NCBI GenBank assembly: GCA_043789035.1
Contig: JAYWIG010000346.1
Location: 1 to 6,038 of the forward strand
Reading direction: 5' to 3'
DNA length: 6,038 nucleotides
From: JAYWIG01 sp043789035
GTDB taxonomy: Bacteria > Pseudomonadota > Gammaproteobacteria > Burkholderiales > Burkholderiaceae_E
Made by a program: the position numbers and the translations under genes. Positions 1-6,038 of the stretch are shown here, in pieces. The first letter of the stretch is position 1. Each line of letters begins with the position of its first letter. The notes under the pieces are model-generated. The model searched no databases. It saw only the letters and a program-made list of their open reading frames with translations, and was not told where the DNA came from.

Positions 1-132
1 GATCTTCTCATGGACGATAGGCTTAATCGGGTAGGCTTCCCGTTTGCCATTATTGTTGAACTGACAGATCTCAGAGAACACTACTTTTCAGCCGTAAGAC
101 CTGATGCAAGAAAATTCTGGGACAGGCTATGA
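1..132 (+). CDS. Possible C-terminal tail of an unidentified plus-strand gene (partial)
   Basis: The plus strand is open from the first base for 43 codons and ends with TGA at 130-132; the start lies left of the window. The visible part has a hydrophobic patch (VGFPFAIIVEL) followed by a charged, aromatic-rich end (RKFWDRL). I do not recognise the family. It would converge on tyrA, with the two stop codons 14 bases apart and the tyrA terminator between them, which is a normal layout. Two points weaken the call. Five of its six arginine codons are AGA or AGG, unlike gyrA, which uses CGN in the stretches examined. The minus strand is also open in the matching frame over 1-87, so one of the two readings may be a shadow. 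A 44-codon open stretch is not rare by chance. Confidence 0.35.
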   Translation, partial: DLLMDDRLNRVGFPFAIIVELTDLREHYFSAVRPDARKFWDRL

Positions 133-135
133 TTT

Positions 136-155
136 AAAAGCCAAGGCTACTTGGC
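136..155 (-). terminator. Rho-independent terminator closing the gyrA-to-tyrA operon
   Basis: Read on the minus strand, 155-140 form a perfect 6-bp stem, GCCAAG pairing with CTTGGC, around the 4-base loop TAGC. TTTT (139-136) follows directly. The TAG stop codon of tyrA forms the first three bases of the loop, so the hairpin overlaps the end of the coding region. On the plus strand the hairpin is preceded by A residues and not followed by a T run, so it should act on the minus-strand transcript. The stem and T tract are both short, so termination may be only moderately efficient. Confidence 0.55.
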
Positions 156-1031
156 GTCAAAGCTGCGCCGAAAATTACTGGCGCGCTCGAAAGAAGCATT
201 CAACGACCGAAGGTCTGAGTGTTCCACGGCGTTACGCACGTCCTTAATCTGCATAATAAATTCATCTAAGCTATCCAAAAGAGCGGATCTATTTGCAATC
301 GAGATACCTGCCCATAAATCGGCAGACGATGCAGCGATTCGCGTCGTATCGAGAAACCCTTTACCGACTTGAGAGCTTAAACTATTTGGGTCGCTGCAAA
401 TCTTTTCGGTAAGAGTAAGCACCGTGTTGGCTAGAGCGAAGGCAACCGCGTGCGGCAAATGTGAGAGATTCGCATAACGTTCGTCATGTGAATCATTACT
501 CATGACTTCAATGTCGGCACCTAGAGCTTTCCAAAGTAGATTCACCTTATTGAACGCTACATCATTCGTACTCGGTGCCACTATCACTGTGGCCCCGCGA
601 AACAAATCTGCTTTTGCACCTTCAAAACCACTCAAATGAGAACCCGCGATTGGATGCCCCGCAATGAACTGCCCTGCTCTATGCACTAACTTGAGAGCAA
701 CTGCATCGGCAATCGGTTTTTTAACACTGCACACGTCAGTCAACACCGCGTTAGCTTTCATGTGATGCTCTAAGACCGATAGCAATTCAACACAAAGGTG
801 AACAGGCAAAGCGAGTACCAACAAATCTGCATTCGAAATTGCAAAAGGTAAATCAGCCTCGTTAGTAACGGCCAAGTCAATTGCGTTGGCCATTAACGCA
901 GCCTGTGTATCAGTCTCTAACGCATAACCAACGACCGCATTTGCGACCCTGTACTTTTTTAATCCAGCAGCAACAGAACCACCGATCACACCCAAACCAA
1001 TGATGAGCGCATTCTGAAACAGCGCTGACAT
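147..1031 (-). CDS. tyrA: Prephenate (or arogenate) dehydrogenase, TyrA family
   Basis: TyrA oxidatively decarboxylates prephenate to 4-hydroxyphenylpyruvate (or arogenate to tyrosine) in cytosolic tyrosine synthesis. The 294-residue protein is the single-domain form, with no fused chorismate mutase and no ACT domain. The N-terminal Rossmann fold carries GLGVIGGS (12-19) for dinucleotide binding. Family motifs follow: DVCSVKK (99-105, with Ser102), GHPIAGSHLSGFEGA (125-139, with the catalytic-type His126), SHLPH (190-194), and GFLDTTRIA (225-233, with Arg231), then Trp240. The helical C-terminal dimerisation half is complete. The second strand ends VVGYALETD (33-41), with Ala37 where NAD-specific relatives usually have Asp, so NADP use or broad cofactor use is possible (inference). 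The ATG shares one base with the pheA stop (TAATG). A weak GAGAG at 1042-1046, 10 bases upstream, supports this start. Whether prephenate or arogenate is preferred cannot be read from the sequence. Confidence 0.95.
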   Translation of the reverse strand: MSALFQNALIIGLGVIGGSVAAGLKKYRVANAVVGYALETDTQAALMANAIDLAVTNEADLPFAISNADLLVLALPVHLCVELLSVLEHHMKANAVLTDVCSVKKPIADAVALKLVHRAGQFIAGHPIAGSHLSGFEGAKADLFRGATVIVAPSTNDVAFNKVNLLWKALGADIEVMSNDSHDERYANLSHLPHAVAFALANTVLTLTEKICSDPNSLSSQVGKGFLDTTRIAASSADLWAGISIANRSALLDSLDEFIMQIKDVRNAVEHSDLRSLNASFERASNFRRSFDAK

Positions 1032-2143
1032 TAAATCAGCGCTCTCGGATAAGAACCAACCACCTTGTAGAAAGCAGAGTTCGATTTAATATGCGCCAAC
1101 GCGGCGGCAACGTTGGCGTCGGTCTGGTGGCCTAGCAAATCGATGTAAAAATAATACTCCCAATTGCCTTGCCGAGCTGGTCGAGATTCAAAACGTTTCA
1201 TTGAAACATTAAATCTCGCTAAGGGTTCGATAAGCGCGTGAACCGCTCCAGCTTTATCAGGCACGGATAAGATCAGGGAGGTTTGATCAGAACCGCTGGC
1301 CGCTGGTTCGTATTTACCAATCACAGCAAAGCGTGTTCGATTCGTAACATCATCTTGAATTGCTTTGGCTACCAATTGCACGCCATACCGCTCGGCAGAC
1401 ATTTCATGGCCAATGCCGGCCGTATGCTCATCGAGGGACGCTAGTCGCGCACCTTCCGCATTACTCGATACTGCCACGCGCTCGATGTTAGGATGATTCT
1501 TATCTAAGTATCCGGCACACTGCGCCAGTGCTTGTGAGTGGGCGAAAATTCGCTTGATGCCAACCATATCGCCCGATTGCGTCATCAAACAATGGTGAAC
1601 AGGTACAGAGGTTTCGCCACAAATCTTCAAAGCCGATGCGAGCATTAAATCTAAGTTTCGATTCACTGCACCTTCGGTTGAATTTTCTAGTGGCACAACA
1701 CCAAAGTCCGCATTTCCAGACTCCGTTGAGCGAAACACTTCATCAAACGACGAACATGCAATCGGCTCAATGCCATTACCAAAATGCTTCAACGCTGCGA
1801 TTTCTGAGTAAGTACCAGCAGGGCCGAGATATGCAACACGAATACGGCGCTCTAGCTCTCGGCACGCAGATATGACCTCTCGATAGATCGCTTGCAAAGC
1901 AGGGGCTTGCAAAGGGCCAGCATACTTAGAAGCGAGCTCAGGATTCGCAAAATTAGCCAGTATTTGCGCTTCCCGCTCTGGCCTGTAGACGGGCGCATCA
2001 ATGGTTTTCTTTACTTCTCCCACTTCATGGGCCAGTTTGGCACGCTTTTGTAGCAGTGCAATTAACTGTGAATCAACTGCATCAATTTGTGCGCGCAGAG
2101 CGGCTAATGCGGGAGGTATAACCGAAGAAGTTTCATTACTCAT
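1031..2143 (-). CDS. pheA: Bifunctional chorismate mutase / prephenate dehydratase (P-protein)
   Basis: This enzyme converts chorismate to prephenate and then to phenylpyruvate, the precursor of phenylalanine, in the cytosol. At 370 residues it has the usual length. An AroQ-type chorismate mutase domain covers about 12-100, with Arg17, Arg34, Lys45 (in EVGEVKK) and YRPERE (53-58) at the active-site positions. The prephenate dehydratase domain runs from about 102 to 278, with GPAGTYSE (107-114), VVPLENSTEGAV (149-160) and the catalytic TRF motif inside TNRTRFAVI (267-275). A C-terminal ACT domain (about 287-367) keeps both phenylalanine-binding motifs, GAVH (299-302) and ESRP (319-322), so feedback inhibition by phenylalanine is expected. 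The start lies 30 bases after serC, with only a weak GAG (2153-2155) as ribosome site. The 3' end overlaps tyrA by one base. Domain order and motifs leave little doubt. Confidence 0.97.
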   Translation of the reverse strand: MSNETSSVIPPALAALRAQIDAVDSQLIALLQKRAKLAHEVGEVKKTIDAPVYRPEREAQILANFANPELASKYAGPLQAPALQAIYREVISACRELERRIRVAYLGPAGTYSEIAALKHFGNGIEPIACSSFDEVFRSTESGNADFGVVPLENSTEGAVNRNLDLMLASALKICGETSVPVHHCLMTQSGDMVGIKRIFAHSQALAQCAGYLDKNHPNIERVAVSSNAEGARLASLDEHTAGIGHEMSAERYGVQLVAKAIQDDVTNRTRFAVIGKYEPAASGSDQTSLILSVPDKAGAVHALIEPLARFNVSMKRFESRPARQGNWEYYFYIDLLGHQTDANVAAALAHIKSNSAFYKVVGSYPRALI

Positions 2144-2173
2144 TAGAGTTTGCTCATTTTCTAAACTATAGCC

Positions 2174-3268
2174 TCAGGCGTGTGTTTTTTCAAAATCAGC
2201 CATGTAGCTCACCAGTGCTTGAACACCTTCAATTGGCATGGCGTTGTAAATGGAGGCTCGCATACCACCAACTGCTCTATGGCCTTTGATCTGTATTAAG
2301 CTTGCGCATTTTGCGCCCGCCAAGAACGCCTCATTACGAGATTCATCCTTTAAAAAGAACGGCACATTCATGCGCGAACGATCCGCGACTGAAACGCGGT
2401 TCTCATAAAAACTACTGCGGTCAATCGCGCTATAAAGTAGCTCCGCTTTCGCGATGTTTTTAGCTTCCATACCTGCAACACCGCCCTGGTTTTTTAACCA
2501 CTCAAAAACAAGACCAGCGATGTAAATAGCATAAGTAGGTGGCGTGTTGTACATCGATTCATTCTCGGCAATGACCTTGAAATCAAAGGCACTAGGCGTA
2601 AGCGGATGCGCCAGACCGAGCAAATCTTTTCGAATAATCGTGATGGTTAGCCCTGCAGGACCAATATTCTTTTGGGCTCCTGCAAAAATACAACCATAGT
2701 CACTCACATTAAATTCGCGCGACAAAATATGCGAAGACATATCGGCAACAATCGGCGTGCCTTCCGCTGCAGTTCCACCGAGCTTTGGTGCCCATTGAAA
2801 CTCTACTCCGTCTATGGTTTCATTTGTACAAACATGCAAGTATGAAGCGCCAGCACTAAGCTTCCAATCTTGAAACTTTGGAATTGCCGTAAATTTCGAT
2901 GCGGCACCATCCGCAATTAAATTTACTTTGCCATATCGCGCCGCTTCTTTATACGACTTCGATGACCAAGAGCCAGTGACAGCAAAATCGGCATGGCTGC
3001 CTCGGCTCATCAAGTTCATCGGTACCAAGGCATTCTGTGCCAAACCGCCACCTTGCAAGAACAAGATTTCATAGTCTTCTGGAACCTTGAGCAGATCTCG
3101 TAAATCTTGGGTCGCTTTTTGAGCGATGGAGATAAACTCCTTACCCCTATGGCTCATCTCCATAACGGACATGCCAGAACCATGCCAATCAAGCATTTCG
3201 GCCGCAGCCTGTTCTAACACCACTTCAGGCAAGGCCGCTGGGCCAGCAGAAAAATTATGTACTCTCAT
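2174..3268 (-). CDS. serC: Phosphoserine aminotransferase
   Basis: SerC is a cytosolic PLP enzyme that transfers an amino group from glutamate to 3-phosphohydroxypyruvate. In many proteobacteria it also acts on the erythronate-derived substrate of pyridoxal phosphate synthesis. The 364 residues match the family length. Visible signatures are NFSAGPA (5-11) at the N-terminus, SHRGKEF (39-45) for substrate phosphate, Trp101, and VADMSS (174-179), whose Asp176 should contact the PLP ring nitrogen. AGAQKNIGPAGL (196-207) contains the Schiff-base lysine Lys200, and HRAVGGMRASIYNAMP (330-345) supplies the C-terminal arginine. The cofactor-phosphate loop reads QGGGLAQNA (72-80), not the GGGRGQ of E. 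coli; I recall QGGG-type wording from betaproteobacteria. The ATG lies 9 bases after the transporter stop and no clear Shine-Dalgarno is visible, so translation is probably coupled. It sits before pheA, as in the classic serC-pheA supraoperon. Confidence 0.97.
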   Translation of the reverse strand: MRVHNFSAGPAALPEVVLEQAAAEMLDWHGSGMSVMEMSHRGKEFISIAQKATQDLRDLLKVPEDYEILFLQGGGLAQNALVPMNLMSRGSHADFAVTGSWSSKSYKEAARYGKVNLIADGAASKFTAIPKFQDWKLSAGASYLHVCTNETIDGVEFQWAPKLGGTAAEGTPIVADMSSHILSREFNVSDYGCIFAGAQKNIGPAGLTITIIRKDLLGLAHPLTPSAFDFKVIAENESMYNTPPTYAIYIAGLVFEWLKNQGGVAGMEAKNIAKAELLYSAIDRSSFYENRVSVADRSRMNVPFFLKDESRNEAFLAGAKCASLIQIKGHRAVGGMRASIYNAMPIEGVQALVSYMADFEKTHA

Positions 3269-3277
3269 GCTTAAATT

Positions 3278-4204
3278 TTAGCCCACGCCGAGGTAATGTA
3301 GCACTACCGCTAATAGTGGCACGGCCAAAATGGTCGACAAACCGATTGCGGCGCTGACAGGCCCGAGCTTGGTGTTGTAGCGTTGAGCGAACAGATAAGG
3401 ATTGGCTCCAGAGGGCATGCAGGCTCCAACGACCAGTACGGCCAATACTAATTTATCGACTTGCATGAGGTAACCAAGCCCAAAAACTAGCATCGGGTGA
3501 ATTAATAATTTCACAAAAACCAGTTTGCTCGCTTCAGGAAAACTTTCTTTCAAACCGAATTGCGCCAAAGAAGCCCCCAAAAGCACTAGCGAAAGAGGTG
3601 CAGCAGCACCACTTAGAACTTCTAATGCTTTATCTATTGACGATGGAAACGCAAAACCCGTAATCTGACTAACAAAAGACCACAAAAGCCCAAGCAAAAT
3701 TGGCACGATCACTGGATGCAGCAAAGCGCCGCGAATGCTTTTTAAGAAGGCACCAAAGGTGAACTCACCTTCCAGCTCGGCAACTAACGTCATGGAAGTC
3801 AGCAACAGTAGCGAATGAAACGTAATAACCGTGAGTAGTACGGCTAAGCCAGCTTCTCCAAACGCCAAACGAACAATCGGAATACCCATCATGACGAGAT
3901 TCGAAAAGCCAATCGTTAACGCCACAGTCGCACCACTCGACGACGATTGCCCGCGAAAACGCTGATAGGCGACGGTTAACAATAACAACGGAAGCGTTGC
4001 CCCGAAGTACACCAGCGCGGGTGTTAACGAAAGATTAGCAAACTCGGTCTTCGCCATCGCCCGAAAAAGCAACGCAGGCATAAATAAAATAAAGGTAATA
4101 CTCGACAAAGCGGCCACTGCCGCTTTGTCTATCACCCTAAATCTAGCCGTTAAATAACCAGCTGCAATGAGCAGTACAACTGGAAAAATAACTTGAAAAA
4201 ACAT
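3278..4204 (-). CDS. AEC-family (auxin efflux carrier-like) membrane transporter
   Basis: This is a predicted 308-residue inner-membrane carrier of the AEC/PIN-like family, whose bacterial members include the malonate-linked MdcF and the oxalate-linked YfdV. It is strongly hydrophobic, with about ten membrane segments near residues 3-20, 30-50, 60-80, 92-113, 116-141, 160-180, 193-213, 227-246, 250-268 and 282-304. Two family motifs support the call: SNLVMMGIPI (101-110) in the first half and the matching MPSGANPYLFAQRYN (263-277) in the second. Both lie around broken helices in the inverted-repeat fold. The substrate cannot be read from the sequence; small organic acids or amino acids are possibilities only. 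The ATG is 8 bases after the gyrA stop with no obvious Shine-Dalgarno, so coupling to gyrA is likely. I do not recall a transporter at this site in related operons. Confidence 0.88.
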   Translation of the reverse strand: MFFQVIFPVVLLIAAGYLTARFRVIDKAAVAALSSITFILFMPALLFRAMAKTEFANLSLTPALVYFGATLPLLLLTVAYQRFRGQSSSSGATVALTIGFSNLVMMGIPIVRLAFGEAGLAVLLTVITFHSLLLLTSMTLVAELEGEFTFGAFLKSIRGALLHPVIVPILLGLLWSFVSQITGFAFPSSIDKALEVLSGAAAPLSLVLLGASLAQFGLKESFPEASKLVFVKLLIHPMLVFGLGYLMQVDKLVLAVLVVGACMPSGANPYLFAQRYNTKLGPVSAAIGLSTILAVPLLAVVLHYLGVG

Positions 4205-4212
4205 CGGCTAAA

Positions 4213-6038
4213 TTAAGATGCCGGTGGCTCTCCATCGGCAGCAGTATCGGTCGGTGGAGTATCAACCGCTTCTAGGTCCTCATCCGCTTCAGCTACACGT
4301 TGTACGCCTGAAAGCACCGTACCTTCATCAACGTTCATGAGTGTCACGCCCTGAGTGGCACGGCCCATTTCGCGAATCTCCGAAACGCGTGTGCGAACCA
4401 AAACACCACCGGTTGTGATCAACATAATTTGATCTTTCGCTTCAACCAATACCGCTGCAACCACCTTGCCATTGCGCTCGCTGGTTTGAATCGCGATCAT
4501 GCCTTTAGTACCGCGGCCATGACGCGTGTACTCAGTAATCGAGGTACGTTTGCCATAACCGTTTTGAGTTGCTGTCAGCACTGATTGTTGCTCGTTCTCA
4601 GCAACCAACATAGCAATCACTTTTTGACCTTCTTCGAGCATCATGCCGCGCACACCGCGGGCACCACGGCCCATTGGGCGAACATCATTCTCATCAAAAC
4701 GAACTGCTTTGCCAGAATCAGAAAACAACATCACATCATGCTTGCCGTCAGTAACAGCCGCACCAATCAGGAAATCACCTTCATCCAGATCAACCGCAAT
4801 AATGCCGGCCTTTCGAGGGTTGCTAAAGTCAGTGAGCGGCGTCTTCTTAACGGTACCCAAGCTCGTCGACATAAACACATAACGATCAGCATCAAATGTC
4901 TTGATCGGTAGTACAACAGTAATTTTTTCGCCGTCTTGCAACGGGAATAGATTGACGATTGGGCGGCCGCGTGAGGTACGCGAGCCTTGCGGCACTTCCC
5001 ACACTTTCAACCAATACACGCGACCACGATCCGAGAAGCACAAAATAAAGTCGTGGGTATTGGCGATGAAGAGTTGGTCTATCCAATCCTCTTCTTTGGT
5101 ACTTGCCGCTTGCTTGCCACGCCCGCCACGCTTTTGAGCGCGGTACTCGGACAACGGCTGGCTTTTCATATAGCCGCCATGCGAAAGCGTTACCACCATA
5201 TCAGTTGGCGTAATTAAATCTTCGGTCTCGAGTTCTGTGGCGTACAACTCGATATGCGAGCGGCGTGCATCACCAAACTCGGTACGAATGATGCGTAACT
5301 CATCCGAGATGATTGTTGTAACACGCTCAGGCTTGGAAAGAATGTCGAGCAAGTCAACAATTTGCTCGATCACTTCACGGTATTCAGAAACAATCTTGTC
5401 TTGCTCAAGGCCAGTCAAACGCTGCAAACGCATTTGCAAAATCTCTTGCGCCTGTACTTCCGACAGTCGGTACATACCATCGGCAGCGCCGGTCTGTAAA
5501 CCTAATGTAGCATCCAAGCCTTCAGGTTTGAAAGCAGTAATGTCACCACCGGCACGCATCACCATTTCTTGTGCAGGTCCTGCCTTCCAAGCACGCGCAA
5601 CTAAAGCCTCGCGGGCAATCGGCGGTGTGGGCGACGCTTTGATCAACTCGATCATCTCATCGACGTTGGCAATCGCAACCGCCAAGCCTTCCAAAATGTG
5701 GCTACGCTCACGCGCTTTGCGCAACTCAAATCCGGTACGACGAGTAACAACTTCGCGGCGATGCAACAAGAACTCATCAAGCATTTGCTTAATGTTTAGC
5801 AAACGCGGTTGGCCATCGACCAAAGCCACCATATTGATACCAAAGGTATCTTGCAACTGCGTGAGCTTGTACAAGTTGTTTAACACAACTTCCGGTACTT
5901 CGTTACGCTTTAACTCGATAACAACACGCATACCCGACTTATCGGATTCGTCTCGAATATCGCTAATACCTTCAATGCGCTTCTCATTCACCAGATCGGC
6001 GATGCGCTCTTGCAACACGCGCTTATTTACTTGGTAAG
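4213..6038 (-). CDS. gyrA: DNA gyrase subunit A, C-terminal two thirds (5' end outside window)
   Basis: GyrA cleaves and rejoins DNA and, with GyrB, introduces negative supercoils. About 607 complete residues are visible; by comparison with E. coli roughly the first 265 are missing, including the catalytic tyrosine and the quinolone-resistance region. The frame is open to the edge (YQVNK at 6036-6022), so the GTG at 6018 is an internal valine and not a start. Counting from that valine, 1-270 hold the end of the tower and the coiled-coil and gate region (REVVTRRTGFELRKARERSH, 88-107; QMRLQRLTGLE, 195-205). The C-terminal DNA-wrapping pinwheel follows, with blade motifs near 281, 332, 388, 436, 487 and 538. 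The GyrA box QKRGGRG (295-301, bases 5136-5116) is intact, which separates gyrase from ParC. A short acidic, proline-rich tail (about 577-601) ends the protein. The wording is strongly betaproteobacterial. Confidence 0.98.
   Translation of the reverse strand, partial: YQVNKRVLQERIADLVNEKRIEGISDIRDESDKSGMRVVIELKRNEVPEVVLNNLYKLTQLQDTFGINMVALVDGQPRLLNIKQMLDEFLLHRREVVTRRTGFELRKARERSHILEGLAVAIANVDEMIELIKASPTPPIAREALVARAWKAGPAQEMVMRAGGDITAFKPEGLDATLGLQTGAADGMYRLSEVQAQEILQMRLQRLTGLEQDKIVSEYREVIEQIVDLLDILSKPERVTTIISDELRIIRTEFGDARRSHIELYATELETEDLITPTDMVVTLSHGGYMKSQPLSEYRAQKRGGRGKQAASTKEEDWIDQLFIANTHDFILCFSDRGRVYWLKVWEVPQGSRTSRGRPIVNLFPLQDGEKITVVLPIKTFDADRYVFMSTSLGTVKKTPLTDFSNPRKAGIIAVDLDEGDFLIGAAVTDGKHDVMLFSDSGKAVRFDENDVRPMGRGARGVRGMMLEEGQKVIAMLVAENEQQSVLTATQNGYGKRTSITEYTRHGRGTKGMIAIQTSERNGKVVAAVLVEAKDQIMLITTGGVLVRTRVSEIREMGRATQGVTLMNVDEGTVLSGVQRVAEADEDLEAVDTPPTDTAADGEPPAS

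Noticed and set aside
151..372. Plus-strand open frame antisense to the tyrA 3' end
   Set aside because: tyrA family motifs on the minus strand explain the region, and the plus-strand translation resembles nothing known.
1636..1875. Plus-strand open frame inside pheA
   Set aside because: It is antisense to the conserved prephenate dehydratase domain and has no protein-like signature of its own.
2144..2173. Phenylalanine attenuator between serC and pheA
   Set aside because: Only 30 bases are available, with no Phe-codon run and no alternative hairpins or T tract.
3292..3308. Hairpin near the end of the transporter gene (GGTAGTG / CATTACC on the minus strand, with one G-U pair)
   Set aside because: It lies in coding sequence, is not followed by a T run and is not close enough to the serC start to suggest a ribosome-site block; probably chance.
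4585..5217. Several shorter open frames, mostly on the plus strand, within gyrA
   Set aside because: They overlap each other and the conserved GyrA C-terminal domain, and their translations are low-complexity or unrecognisable.
6016..6018. GTG as a possible start of a shorter GyrA-like protein
   Set aside because: The frame continues upstream as YQVNK, which matches GyrA, so this valine is internal and the gene is cut only by the window edge.
5237..6037. Long plus-strand open frame antisense to gyrA
   Set aside because: It is rich in Ser, Arg and Cys, shows no family motif and is fully covered by unmistakable gyrA coding on the other strand; it is a shadow frame.

Overview
The window looks like ordinary chromosomal DNA of a betaproteobacterium, probably Burkholderiales or a near relative. 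The evidence is the wording of the GyrA fragment (GyrA box QKRGGRG, then KEEDWIDQLFIANTHD and VYWLKVWEVPQGSR), the fused chorismate mutase-prephenate dehydratase, and the gyrA-serC-pheA-tyrA order. I recall this wording and order from betaproteobacterial genomes and have not searched them. Base composition looks close to balanced by eye, which is low for many Burkholderiales.

Almost everything lies on the minus strand, so the operon reads from right to left. The 3' two thirds of gyrA enters at the right edge (6038-4213; the start is outside the window). It is followed by an AEC-family membrane transporter (4204-3278), serC (3268-2174), pheA (2143-1031) and tyrA (1031-147). Spacings are 8 bp, 9 bp, 30 bp and a 1-base TAATG overlap, so the genes are probably co-transcribed and partly translationally coupled. 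A short hairpin followed by TTTT closes the operon at the tyrA stop codon. The leftmost 132 bases carry a possible C-terminal tail of an unidentified convergent gene on the plus strand.

SerC makes phosphoserine for serine and, in many bacteria, for the pyridoxal phosphate pathway. PheA turns chorismate into prephenate and then phenylpyruvate. TyrA oxidises prephenate (or arogenate) towards tyrosine. GyrA is the DNA-cleaving and DNA-wrapping subunit of gyrase. The AEC protein is a predicted inner-membrane carrier of unknown substrate.

I see no undescribed system here. The points worth a second look are the transporter set between gyrA and serC, the absence of hisC between pheA and tyrA and of aroA after tyrA, a TyrA cofactor loop without the usual acidic residue, and a terminator that holds the tyrA stop codon in its loop. 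There is no intergenic stretch over 300 bases, and I saw no tRNA, rRNA, CRISPR array, insertion sequence or riboswitch.
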